DNA from: Aquanectria penicillioides | Lineage: Eukaryota; Ascomycota; Sordariomycetes; Hypocreales; Nectriaceae | NCBI GenBank assembly: GCA_003415625.1 | Contig: PYIU01000006.1 | Span: 1,612,001 to 1,676,000 of the forward strand | Direction of reading: 5' to 3' | DNA: 64,000 nt | Shown: piece by piece, positions 11,401 to 22,573 of the stretch | Position numbering within the stretch: position 1 is the stretch's first letter | Layout: each line of letters opens with the position of its first letter | Position numbers and translations under genes: made by a program | The notes under the pieces: generated by a model | Told to the model about the DNA's origin: nothing | Databases searched by the model: none | What the model saw: only the letters and a program-made list of their open reading frames with translations

Positions 11401-12023
11401 AACATGAAAGAGATTGAATGGGATGTTGGCAGCGCCAAGAGCATCCATCCGTACATGGAGACTTTGGCAAAGGAAACAACCACGCTGCACCGTGTACTGA
11501 CCAAGCACCTGCCGGAGATGTCTATTCAGATGATCATGGTTCCTGTGTTCTCAAGCTACAAGGACCAGCTTGGAACAACCCTTAGGGATGCGAACCCGAA
11601 GACAGAAGCGGGTATTCAAAGGTATAATGTGTGATTCTGCGTGACATATAAGAATGCTGGAGTTATTTTTTTTTTGAGAAACGTATTACTAACATGTTGA
11701 CTAGTATGCTCGATGATATCGAGTTTTTCACGACAAGACTCGGAAAGCTCGATGGATTTGGGGATGCTGGAGATTTCCTCGCAAACATCATCAAGTCAAA
11801 GGAGGTCGAGAAACCAAAACCGGCCGAGCCGGAGCCTGCAGCTGAAGCGGCTGCAGAGGAGGTGAAGGAGGAGGTGAAGGAGGAGGAAAAGAAGGAGGAA
11901 GTGGGCAATGCAGATGTACCCTCTCAGGACGCCACCGAGGAGCCTGCCAAGGAGCCTGCCAAGGAGCCTGCCAAAGAGCCTGCCAAAGAAGCCGCCTCCA
12001 AAGATGAGGAGGAAAAAAAGTAG
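8408..12023 (+). CDS. VPS54: Vps54, GARP tethering complex subunit (one frame break near 8514)
   Basis: Subunit of the GARP complex, which tethers endosome-derived vesicles at the trans-Golgi. From ATG 8408 the frame reads MSPHPPSTMFTHSAAKSVDS to about 8514, then must shift: the conserved continuation (DDLAWDSSRHGQIHPRPS, AISTLLQPPIVRTG) is in another frame, and one extra base in the GG at 8514-8515 restores it. The main exon runs to 11621. The intron 11622-11704 has a perfect TACTAAC branch site, and the last exon ends at 12023. Corrected length is 1177 residues. The middle is a coiled-coil-rich Vps54-N region; the C-terminal domain has the family hallmark LILGAGATRSAGLKNITTKHLAL followed by the SMLDDIEFFTTRLGKL segment. 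The tail is acidic/lysine-rich with four EPAK repeats. I first considered Sec3, but the GAGA...GLKNITTK motif decides for Vps54. Confidence 0.9.
11940..11987 (+). repeat. Four in-frame 12-bp repeats encoding EPAK in the Vps54 tail
   Basis: Four consecutive copies of GAGCCTGCCAAR lie at 11940-11951, 11952-11963, 11964-11975 and 11976-11987. They encode Glu-Pro-Ala-Lys four times in the charged C-terminal tail of Vps54. The unit is a multiple of three, so copy-number change would keep the frame. Confidence 0.9.
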
Positions 12024-14223
12024 TGGCCTTTTGACAGCTGGCTACCAGAATTTGGGGTTTGTGTGATGGGTCAGCGTTGTAGATGGAGTTGCCAGGTACT
12101 ATATGTATGGCCTTGGGTTCTAGGCCGTGTTACGATTAGTTATGTGAGATCAGCCATATTCCTGGACATAGAGTTCCCTTCATATTACTTTTTGGGTTAT
12201 TATCATCATATCTGCGTCTGTCTGCTTCACCGCATCCCTTGCGTCCCTAGTTTCCTTGACATCCCTCGCATCCCTCACCTTTGCCCCCCATCTGCTGACC
12301 ATGTGTCGATGGGGAGAAACGCACATGGTCCCGGCTACGATGGCTGGGCCGCCTGCCAGCCCGCATTGTCTCGTGCAAGACAAGACAGACGGGAGACGCG
12401 AGCGCATTCCCATTGCACAGGGCGCGCCCGCATCCTGTTTGTCCGGGCCTTGGCGAGAACCAGATTGTTGGGTCTCCAGTGTCCTCCCGCTGAACAGGGC
12501 CATCTGTTGGTGCCACGCCTGCCCTATGTCGTGTCCCCGTCGAGTCACGGGGCGCGTCCTCCCGACGTTGTGCTACGTCTCACCGCCGCGAAAACACCCG
12601 CGCGACCTCGGCCAACATCTGCAGCACCTCGTTCGGCGTGAGTTGGGGGACCTTGTTCATGTCGCTTTGAGTTGTCGTTCGACCGGGAGGCCAACTTCAG
12701 TTTAATTTAATTTAATTTAAAAAAAAATTCTCCGCTGCTGTTGGTTTCTGCAACCACGTTGTTTGACGCTCGTCGAACCAACACGCCGTGATCCATGCTG
12801 TTCGCGGCGGACCGGCGACCGACCACAGGGCGGATTGCGGGGGAAATGAGCAAACCGTGCGTGCTTGGCGATTGAGCTAAGTGCAGTTCACCCGCCAAGA
12901 GATCCTATTCCGTCCCAACTGATCGGCCCCAACGTCCAAACAAGCATCGCGTGCGATCGACGACGGGAAATTTAGATGGGAAAAAAAATAAAATATGAAC
13001 GGACCTTGAGCCACTGACCAACTACACTAGTTCCCAGAGCGCCTGTAGATGGATCGCCAACTACATCAAAATCTACGAGCGGGAAGGAAGGAGGGGTGTG
13101 GTAAAGCACGACATAAGTGGGAGGGGGAGCACAAACTACGCCTGTGAGGGGCTAGTAAAGGGAAATATGCACATGCAGAGACTTGTGCAAGGCACAAGCG
13201 GCTCATCACCGTCGGGCATATGACAATATGCACTTACTCCTTTTCTCTTTTTTCCTTTTCCATTTTTTTTTTCTTCTTTCCTTTGGGCAGGACGTGGGTG
13301 GGGGGGGGGGGCGCGCCGCGCACACACAGTGCAAGTACAGTCAGCTGCAGCGGCCGGCCAGCCGCAGATTATTCAAATGCGTGTCTGACGTGTCGCTCGC
13401 GGCATGTCCCCTACGTTGCCGTTGCCACAGGGGGTAGAAGTAGAAGACGTGATTAATTTCAATTAATTTCTCATCCGCTGACGGGCAGCCAAGCACACTG
13501 ACGTGGGGACAGGGACGGGAGAACTAACAAAACGAGGTGGCGCTTGGATCAGGGGGTTGTGGCGGCCGCGAACTATGAGCTGAAATGAGAAAAACGACGC
13601 AAGCATCCCGACGTCTTTGTCAGAACATGTCCATAGGAGAAAGGGGGCACAAAGCACACAGAACACCAAGGCGGAAGTACACAATTGCTGCAAGTGCGAG
13701 TACCAAAACAAAAAAAAAACAAAAAAAAGAAGCTATCAATGTTCAAAGGAATCTCAGAGATTTTTGTTCAAAAGAGTAATCTTTGTTCTAGGTGTCCCAC
13801 GGACGCCTAATGATATATATACACCAAGAAGTTTGTAACAAGGTATCCAAATAACGAGTGTTAGAAGTGTGTTCAAAGTAAAGTGAATGCCAGACCCGAA
13901 CCCTCTTGCTGATCCATGATCCAAAAAGAGGCATCAAGCCTGTGACCATTGGGGTGGTTGGAAAAAAGCCAGCAAGCGATTGCAGCTGTCATTTACCCCC
14001 AAAGGGTTCTGTTTTTTGTCTGTTTCTTTGTCCCATCCATAAGCGCCACCAGCTCCGCCCAAAGTCTATAACCCGGGTATCTTTTTGGGAATGTTGAAGG
14101 GGTATGTGTTGTGAAGTGTCTGAAGGGTAGTTTTGTCGTGTCATCATAAAGCGACGCTCTGCATCGCGGGATTGAAGAATGTAGAGAGGACTGAAGGGGG
14201 GCCGTCCGGGTGAGGCAAGACGC
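12024..14223. other. Intergenic interval between VPS54 and the secreted-protein gene (convergent)
   Basis: No gene is supported here. It contains a (TTTAA)4 microsatellite at 12701-12720 running into an A tract, a long pyrimidine tract around 13238-13285, a run of 12 G around 13300-13311, and an A-rich stretch at 13706-13731. Open frames of up to 192 codons near 12063-12641 have no protein-like character. Part of the right side is probably the 3' UTR of the minus-strand gene starting at 14706. Confidence 0.55.
12701..12720. repeat. (TTTAA)4 microsatellite
   Basis: Four perfect TTTAA units followed directly by a short A homopolymer, in non-coding DNA. Confidence 0.9.
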
Positions 14224-14706
14224 TTAGTAGACGGAGCCAGTTCCAAGAGTCTGGATGAGGTCGACCTCGTCGGTGACCTTGGTCTGGACGTCATCGGAGA
14301 GGTAGTAGGCGTTGTTGCAGGGGAAGACCTCACAGCCAGACATGGGGGTCTTGGAGCTGGCGGGCCACATCTGCTTGACGTTGTCCTTGTCGTTGGGGTT
14401 GACAATGGCAGAGACGTCGAAGTAGGTCATGCCGTTCCAGCCACCGAATGTGACCTCGCCGAGCATACCAGGAGCGTTGGTGGCACCCTGCTTAACGGCA
14501 TAGTAGTTGCCAATGTAGCCATCAGGGAAGGTGACGGTGGTGTTCTTGGCCTTGCTGACGGTCACGGAGGCGATCTCAGCGTGGCCGGAGCTGGGGGTGA
14601 AGACGATGGTGCGGGTAGCATCATCGAGAGTCCAAAAGGTGACGGTGTTGGCGGCAACGGAGCTGATGGTAGCAGCGAGGGCCAGGAGAGTAGCAGCGAA
14701 CTTCAT
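14224..14706 (-). CDS. Small secreted protein, fungal DNase1/BYS1-like family
   Basis: A single-exon gene of 160 residues. Residues 1-19 (MKFAATLLALAATISSVAA) are a classical signal peptide with a short positive n-region and AxA cleavage site. The mature part is about 140 residues, begins NTVTFWTLDDATRTIVFTP, and has one obvious N-glycosylation site (NTT) and two cysteines close together (GCEVFPC), which could form a small disulphide loop. Segments such as SSGHAEI, MLGEVTF, NGMTYFDVSAIVN and PCNNAY are conserved in Sordariomycete proteins that databases call DNase1 protein or BYS1-domain antigens; that name does not establish nuclease activity. It is probably extracellular or wall-associated. 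It is well expressed in type: codons are C-ending and a TATAAAA box lies about 320 bp upstream. Confidence 0.8.
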   Translation of the reverse strand: MKFAATLLALAATISSVAANTVTFWTLDDATRTIVFTPSSGHAEIASVTVSKAKNTTVTFPDGYIGNYYAVKQGATNAPGMLGEVTFGGWNGMTYFDVSAIVNPNDKDNVKQMWPASSKTPMSGCEVFPCNNAYYLSDDVQTKVTDEVDLIQTLGTGSVY

Positions 14707-15019
14707 TTTGATGGAGGTGTTGAGTTTTTTGTTTGGTTAGTTGCTTTGTTTAGCTGTTTTGCTTGTCGTCAAGACAATGGCTGATTTGTTCTGTTTGGAA
14801 GGCTTGATAAAGGATTGGATCAAGTCGTCTTGTTATGATTGTCAGAGAGCTAGCTCGTCTGTTGCTTGTGATACTGTTTGCAGGTGGAAAGGCTTCTAAA
14901 GGAATGAGAAGCGTGGGGTTGTCAGAAGGAATGATGTCCGAAGACAGAAAGAATATGAAACAAATGATGGTTGTGGGTAGCGAGAACGAACTCAAGGAGA
15001 AGGGGGATAGGGATGGCCC

Positions 15020-15027
15020 GTTTTATA
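15020..15027 (-). promoter_or_regulatory. TATA box candidate of the 14.2-kb secreted-protein gene
   Basis: On the minus strand the sequence reads CTTATAAAACGGG, about 315-320 bp upstream of the ATG at 14706. This would imply a 5' leader of roughly 280-290 nt, which is common for abundantly expressed fungal genes. Inferred from sequence only. Confidence 0.4.
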
Positions 15028-18000
15028 AGCAATCTGAACCCAGACGTCTGGGAAGATTAGGTGGGCACATCCCATCTCGCTGATGACCAGTCCCCTGGCA
15101 AGATCAGATTTTGTCGAGGAAACGTTGGAGCGCCGCAGTGGGGCGGCACAACGAGGCGACGTCGTGGAGGACGGGGACGGCGCCCAAGATGGACCACCCG
15201 AGTTGCCGGCTCCACCATTGGACGCCCCGGCGCCTCCCAGGGACGGCCTGTAGTGCCCTACACAGTGGGCTTCGCGCTGGGGCACGGGGTTGGCGGAAGT
15301 CACTCTTTCAGAGAGGCTTTGAGAGGCCTTCAGAGAGCTCCTCTCATCTCTCGTCTGCTCGCTTGTGTCCCGGGCCCTGGAGCCCTGGAGCCCTGGGGCC
15401 CTGGGGCCGCTTCCGGTGGTGTGGTGCGGTGGTGTGGTCGTGTCGCTGGCAGCGTCTCACTGGCCTGCCCTGCCCGCAAACCACAAACGGGCGGCTCAGG
15501 CACAGGCACAGGCACCTGCACACACCCGCATTCGCCAGGAACAAGAACGCCCTTTGTTTCAGAGTCGTGTTTTTTTTATCATGCGCTTCGCTGTCGTTGC
15601 CGCTGAAAGCATCACCCCCTAATATCATCGTCTGGAATGGATGCCCGCCTTTGTCTGCAGAAACACTTTTGTTTTGACGTCGAACCACGGCCGTGCAAAA
15701 TGAGCCGTGCGGCAGGATTTTTTGGCCCATTGTTTGTTTGACTGAACACCAGATACAGTGTGGAGGATGCGGCAAGGACCCGGAGGATTGAACGAGGTGG
15801 GTGACGGCATCAACCCCCGCGGTACTTCTGCCACGTACCGTATGAATTGCACGACGGCATGACAACAAAGGCTCCGACTTGGCAGCAAGCACATGCCGGC
15901 CACACAACCGCTGTCAGCCCGGGACTAGAACGAGGGCGAGAGGGTAAGACTAAGGGCATGGCAAGTGCATGACAAGGGCATGGCAGAGGCATACCAAGTG
16001 GAGCGTGCCGCGAAGAGGTGGTGTCCGAGGAGCTCTTTTTTTCTTCTAGCTGCATCCCTTCATTGGTGCTGTAGATGCGCTCCATCTTGCCATTGGCCCA
16101 GCGTTTGCCACCGGTGCCTGGTACCTGCGCAAAGCCAGGTGGTCGGCTCTGAGAGGTTGTTTCGAAAGCTTCCAGGGTGCACTGCGGTGTGTGTGGGCTG
16201 CTTGGCGACTTGCAAGCCAGGAGTAAATGTCCGTCTTGGGTCAGCTCCAGAGGTCCTCAGGTCGAGTTAGGCTTCGGTACCCTGACAACAAGCAAGGCCT
16301 GCAAGCACTTAACAACGCATGTACAGATACAGGCAGCCGAGCAAACCTGCTCGGGGAGACCTCTGGCCACCAACGAGAGAGGCTTACTTCCCTCGGGGCC
16401 TGAGGGTTCAACACGTGGAGCCGGGTAGTCTGGATTCACACCTGAATCAGGTCGCAGTAGTTGACGGCCTGGCCAGTTGTGTAATTACTTCGTACGTTTT
16501 TTTTTGTGTCTTTCCTTCCCTGTCTCTTGTCGTGCACGAAACCGCTCATCGGTTCCTTTACCGAAGTACGGACACTAGGCTAATTAAGTTCGCCATCGCG
16601 CTCGAACAAAGCCTTTGTCAGGCACAGCCCATTCCTTACCAGCCAGTCGGACAATCGGGAAACTGGCGATCAGTGCTACTCCTGTCGCCGTTACAACCTT
16701 AACCGGTCCATGATTCACCCACCGACCTCGGACCGATCGTTTGTGAATCGCAGGTTGGGTAGGAATTACCACCGCCACCCCAACCCACATCCATCGACCT
16801 CACTCGGGCCTCGTGTGAACGGAGTAGGCGACGGAGAGACATGACCGAAGGATGAGTTGAGGTGAGATGGCTGGGCGCTTTGTGCACACACGCCAACCAA
16901 GCATCGTGCACTGATTTCGTGTTCCTGGATGATCATCCCCAGCCGAGCGCTACGTGCCCCTGTACAAGGATCCCATGTTCGTGGATCTACTATGTAGTCG
17001 GATACCACGGGAGACCAGCCGCATCGCCAATCAGCAACCAAAGTCGCAGTCTCGGGGGGTTCTGCCAATGCTCTTCCCTGCATGGAGGAATGGACCATGC
17101 CATTGGAGCTGAGGCCTCTGGTAAGCCGCACACACCTACCTGATCAGTGAAAGCCGCCAGACAAGAAGCAAGGCGGAGAAGATGTGGGGACGATGCTGAA
17201 AACTTTGATGGCGGTCGAAGGTAACAGAATCTCACCATGGATAAAAACTGAGGGCCGACAGTGAACAATGATACCTGCAGCCGCTTGATGCCTGCCATTG
17301 AGGCCTGAACAGCGAGGCTCAAACCCTGATGGTCTAAAGCCGGTCCGTTTTTTTTTTTTTTTGGCGCCTTGAAGTGGGTCCGTCTTCTAGCTCACATTTC
17401 TCAGTCCGTTCGCATTCTCGACCAAGTCGTCCAAAACGGCGTCTTTTCTGCCAGTCATGCTAGCTCTTCTAGGACAGTACAGCACCGTCCGATGTACGGC
17501 ACGGCCGCGCGGCATTTGCCAGAAGCCAACCATTCCAGGAAGATTCTCCGTCTGTCGAATGCTTATGCCATTCAAACGCTGATTTGTGCAGCCAACTGCA
17601 TCCTTTCCCGATTGGCCGCTGTGTATTTTGTGCACGCTAGCCATCTGCACCAAGGCTCCGATCCAACGTTCACCCAGCACAGTCCAGACCACGTTGAGCA
17701 CCGGTGACAACAGGGGATGAACTGGTGGAAACGCCAACGCAGCACTGAATGGTACCTTGCGTCGACTCGTCGAGCCAGCACACATCAGGAACACTCCATG
17801 AACGCCCTGGGAATGCAATGGAGATGGCCCCAACAAAGTTCCCCCGGCTGCAGGCTTCCGCAGTGTCTCCCACGGTTTACCACACGGCCCTCCTCCGCAG
17901 CCAAGATCCCTCGGCTTCAACACACCTCTCTGCTCCGACTGGTTGAGGTTTTGGAAGAAAATGTCGCATTTGCGAGTCATCGGATGGTCCTCCCAAAGTA

Positions 18001-21000
18001 TTGCCCACACACTCGGATGAGATGAGCGTCAACCAGCCTGATGAGGTAGGTGGTGTTTCTCCCAATTTCGTCTTCGCACATGTTCTCACATGGGACCCTC
18101 CTCACCTTTCTTTTTCCCATCACGACCAGCACGTTTAGCTTGCTGCTATCCCACGCCACCAGCCCTTGAATTTCCTCGTTTCCTTCACTCTTTCCTTGTC
18201 ATGCAGAGGGCTGCCTGTTGGAAGCCAAGGTCCTTCCGTAATAGTTCTGAAAATTTTTATACCCATGGATATCCGGACATCGAGAGCGAGGTTGGCTATG
18301 CTGCGTGGCAAGTTGCAACACACGAACGAGTCCCACATTTGAGGCACTTGTTTTTAGTCACATTTTGTCATCTACTCCGTAGGTCAAGTTTGGTTGCCCT
18401 GGGTCCAATCGCAACATCCAGAGTTGAAAATCCCTCCAGTGACCCCTTTTGCCGGTCAGTGAGCCTTGCCTCTCGGGGGAGCCGCCCTCGTGACCGAAGG
18501 TAAGAGAAGACACAGCCACGGGTCCGTCACCGACGCCGTGGAGATCCACTCTAAAAGTTCGGTCCACAAGGTGCTTTTCCGCCCTCCGGCAACACACCTC
18601 CACTCCCGGTGCGTGCAGTGTGCTGTCAAATCACGGTTAAGCATCCAAGTTAGTGGTAGCAAAGTTCACGCCCAAGAAGATGTGTGAAAAAATCCCTCAT
18701 CTGAGGGCATAGCTTTGTCATTCTTGACTATGATGGCGTATAGGTTGAATCGACACCCGGTCAATCGGAAATGTTGCCCGGTATTGTTCATAGGGAGGCG
18801 TTCGGGTTCAGGCTCCAATAGACACCCAAACCAGCTGCCTAGAGATTTTAGATCGTGTAGTCAGATTTGAGAGAATCGGGTAGAGTCCCAAGAGAGAAAA
18901 GCCAAGGCCGATGCCTGGCCCCATGCCCGAGCAAAAGTCAACATTTCCGTGAGGGCACGAATGGAATGGCGGAGCATGAAGGAACTCCTGCTGTAGATGT
19001 CAAGGGTCCCCTCGTCGCCTTCTATCCTGTGATGGAGATGTATCGGAGCTTGACGCCGGCCCAATGTGCTCAACAAAGTCAAAAGGGCCAGGAGAGAGCA
19101 GGCACTTGCTCGAGGATCATCACTTGGACGGACAAAATTCCATCATCGGGCGGTGACAAGTCAGGCATCACATCACTTTGTTCAAACCATTGTCACTTGG
19201 CTGGCATCTCGAACAACTGTAGCACTTGCTATTGACTGTATAGATCGCGCACTGGTTTCGAGGAAGTTGGGAAACATTGCTGGCTGGTTGCGGAAGTGGA
19301 TCACACATGTTCCAGAGCCTGGACACTCTTGGGTGAAGAATATGGCAATCACTGGCTTGCGGATGTGCATGGGAGTAATGAAAGAAAAGACGCTGTGTGT
19401 TGTCAGACGAGATCAGAAATATTGAAGTTCACGTTGAGAGATGAAGAAAGAGGGGGAAAGTTGGACCGCCACCACGAAAGACTCAGACTCATTCTCAGGT
19501 AGGGATCACGTGTGACGACTCAACATCATAGCCTCTACCATTCTGTCGCTGACATTGAATGCACAGGCCTTGGCCTATCTGGGCAATGCCTAGGTAGATA
19601 TGGAAATAAGCAATGACACATGGAATATCATCAGTCACTTCAGGAAAAAAAAAATGAAATTGATGAGCAGGGTCTGACTGCAGTGTTGGCTAAATTGACG
19701 ATAATTGTTTGAGTTCACTTTCATATGTGTCTAGGTTTGGCTTCAATTCGCTCCCTTGCTCGACAATGACGCAATGTTGCATTGACATCAATCCACGAAC
19801 TCTCTGGAGTGCATAGTGGATATCACCTATGCATTTACGATTCATTTTTGTGTTATTTACGGGAAAGCCGCCTCTGGTTATTGGCCCAATGATTCACTGG
19901 GCTGCCCTGGTCCATGGCAACATGAAACGCCAACATATTAGGTAGAGAGTCAACACCATTGGCAACAACAAACAATCAGCGGTTTTCTATTACGCTAGGG
20001 AAATAAAGGGGGGAGGGGGAAATCTTATTCTCGAGCTTCCTTGGTGCTGAGTCGGTTGATGAGCTCTTGAGCTAGTTTATGTCGAGCCGATTAGCTGGCG
20101 GCTCCCACCACAGCGTTGGCCTTGCATTCCAGTCGCCGTCGATGCTAAGCCCAATTCCGGACAAACGCGAGACATGGTGACAGCCTTAGCTGCAAACCAT
20201 GTGAATCTCACCCATTAGAGCAATTAAATGGAAATGACTCTTGGCTCTAGAACCTCAATCTCCAGGAAAACCAAGAGCCGAGACTAGAGGGGGAGGCAAG
20301 ATTCCGGGGCGGGGCGGTGTTTAGTCGAGCAAAGATGCGAGTTTGCTACCGCTGATGTCGCCTCCCAAGTTCAGCTCACAGATCGACGAACCCAACACAG
20401 GCTGAAACTTGGCTGGCATCAAGATGAGTCGCTTCCGTATCATTTTCCGCTGTAATCGTCACGAGTATTCCGGTTGCTGCAACACGGAAGCGGAACTGAT
20501 GTTCATTTATGTTGTCCAAGGGAGATTCTTTCAGGAACTCCCCTGGTGAAATTACAATTTTGTCTTTTTTCATCCGTTAATAATCCGTTTCGTCTCCCCC
20601 CCCCCCCAAAAAAAAACCAGCTCACAAACCTTAATCTGTTCCCAGAACGTGTTAGAAGGACCTTGTTCCCTGGGCTACAGATCGCGCTATCTGGTTTGCT
20701 CGATCGCCTTTACCACGTCCGGCTCGATCGACATCATAACTTGCTGTGATTGGATTGTTCTTGTTTGTGCCACCGGGCGACGCCGAAAAGCTTCCGAGTC
20801 TACCCAGGTGCATTTTGGGTGGATTGCAGCCATTTCGGTACAGCTAGAGTTCTCATTCACAGCAAGCGTTGGGAGCTGGCCAAGCTTGTCAAGATGTTCT
20901 CAATGTTGGACTCCGCTTTGGTTGGAACGCGGGAGGGACGCCGCAACGCGAAGAGCTCCGATAAGGCTGATGACTCTTACAAACGAGTACCTTAGTTACC

Positions 21001-21173
21001 ACTATTCCTATCCCCAATACAAATTGAAGACATCCCCTCCTCCAAGATACAATCTCCCTCTCGTCTTTCTAACCATTATCGCTCATCTTTGTTGTCCCAC
21101 TCTCTCGCTGAGAATCATCTCCTCTTTGATTACACACCTTCGCTACCAAGTTTCAGCCCTCACTTGAACAAAA
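15028..21173. other. About 6 kb gene-free interval between two secreted-protein genes
   Basis: Both strands were read. Open frames reach 207 codons but are arginine/proline- or serine-rich shadows with no recognisable family and no coherent splicing. The left part (15.0-15.6 kb) is GC-rich with short repeats (four 8-bp units at 15375-15406). The right part (19.5-20.4 kb) is more AT-rich. Homopolymer tracts occur at about 17347-17362 (T) and 20595-20617 (C then A). The last few hundred bases must contain the promoter of the gene at 21174. A 65-codon minus-strand frame at 20376-20573 is the most protein-like piece but is unsupported. Confidence 0.5.
15375..15406. repeat. Four 8-bp GC-rich tandem units (CCCTGGAG/CCCTGGGG)
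   Basis: Two copies of CCCTGGAG are followed directly by two copies of CCCTGGGG, in non-coding DNA downstream of a GGGCCC palindrome. Confidence 0.75.
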
Positions 21174-21814
21174 ATGAAGTTCACTCAGCTCCTCACTGCC
21201 GCCGCAGTGCTTTTCACTGGTGTCTCAGCCAGGACTCCAGTTGGAACCAACCCTGTCACCCGAACTACCGTCGTCTCCTCGGATTACGTCTTCTACTGCC
21301 CTGTATGTTTGAAAAAGCTCAACCATCAACATGCTCACACAACAGTCAGCTAACACATCAACTCAGGAGCCCACTACCTTCGTCTACAAAAATGCTACAT
21401 ATATTGCCGAGGAAGCTACTTGGTTGACCATCACTAGTACGTACACACAAATCTGAAATGCCATTTGAAGGCGCGCTAACACAGCGTCTAGACTGCCCCT
21501 GCACCGTCACATACACAACTCCACCTGGAAAGCTTATCACCATCACGGGCAAAGACGTTGTCCAGACCATCACCTACATCCAGACTAGCCATATCGTCAG
21601 AACTCAACTTGGTGGTACTAAGACAGTTGCTACCCCCAAACTTAGTAGTACCAAGGCAGTTGCTACCACTAAGGCTGCTGCCAGCACTGTTCAGCAAACC
21701 ATCACTGCTAAGCAAACCCCCCCTGCTGTAGTGACAGCTGCTGGTGCTGCAAATCGGGCGGGATCTGGTGTTGGCGCGCTGGTTGTTGCTGGTGTCGCTG
21801 CACTGGTCATATAA
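21174..21814 (+). CDS. GPI-anchored cell-wall protein, CCG-6-like
   Basis: Three exons (21174-21302, 21367-21436, 21492-21814) give 173 residues. Residues 1-19 (MKFTQLLTAAAVLFTGVSA) are a signal peptide. A compact cysteine module follows: YVFYCPEPTTFVYKNATYI ... WLTITNCPCTVTYTT, with the spacing C-P...T-x-T-x-x-C-P-C-T that I recognise from Neurospora clock-controlled protein CCG-6 and related surface proteins. Next comes a Ser/Thr/Lys/Ala-rich stalk (STKAVATTKAAAS), presumably O-mannosylated, and a C-terminal small-residue site plus hydrophobic tail (RAGSGVGALVVAGVAALVI) typical of GPI attachment. Role: probably a structural wall or surface protein; no enzyme motif is present. Introns are 64 and 55 nt with standard sites. 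Clock or stress control is known for the family name only and is not shown here. Confidence 0.85.
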
Positions 21815-22573
21815 TCATCATCCGTCAAGACGAGGAAAAAACAACACAAGACCATGGGCACGATTCTTTGACCGCATTCCGGACACATGAGCGACTTGAT
21901 ATGGGTATATCCACCAAATTTGGGATTTATGGAGTTTAGAGCGTAACACAATACAAGAGTGTATTACTGGGAGACGGTCTTGCTGCATATTCCAATTCTT
22001 GACTTCAAGGAAAGGGAACACACATTGTTGGGCAAAAGGGCTTTGGGAGGAGATGTAAGTAAGGATAAATCGCATAAGCAGCATCAACATGTTTTGAACA
22101 TGCTAAGATCGTATTACAAGCTTCTCTTCCAAAGTCCCCACTCTTTTCTTGCATTCCTCATGGCCTCGCAGCATCTCGAACTGGGCTGCCCTAGTTGGTC
22201 TAGGCTCTGGTAGAAAAACTTTCAGTGTCAGTCCAACCACACTCTGCAGGGATTTTCTTCGCTATGCGTGTTGTATTTCTTGTCGATTGTGACACTTGAA
22301 ATTCGCGCTGTCAATCAGAGCATCCGTCAAGGGGGTATCAGAAATTGTTTCTCGTCCACGGGTGAGATAGTGGGCTGGGGTGACTCAGCCATCAGCCGAG
22401 AGATTCAGACGAGACTTGCAGCAATATCAAGCTGATGCTGTAGCTTCCTTCAACCTGCCACGGGACTTTAGCATAACCCCCCATATCCATTCTCTGGCCT
22501 TTAGTTCATCAACGTCATAATATTCGTTCAACTACCGACCACTGGTCGTTCATGGGCGTCTCGCCCGTAACCT
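21815..22573. other. Convergent intergenic region, nothing recognised
   Basis: This lies between the 3' ends of the GPI protein gene (plus) and CDC23 (minus), so it should hold both 3' UTRs. No coding or structural feature stands out. Confidence 0.6.

Noticed and set aside
8408..12023. Reading this gene as exocyst subunit Sec3
   Set aside because: The N-terminus lacks the Sec3 PIP2-binding pattern and the C-terminal LGAGA...GLKNITTKHLAL motif is that of Vps54.
12063..12641. 192-codon plus-strand frame after VPS54
   Set aside because: Composition is Arg/Pro/Cys-rich and irregular, no family resemblance, and it lies where the 3' UTR and convergent spacer are expected.
15061..15677. Overlapping 180-190-codon frames in GC-rich DNA
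   Set aside because: Three frames on two strands are open at once because of GC-rich repeats; none shows domain patterns or good codon character.
20376..20573. 65-codon minus-strand frame near a C/A homopolymer
   Set aside because: Moderately protein-like but too short, with no supporting splice sites, neighbours or recognised similarity.
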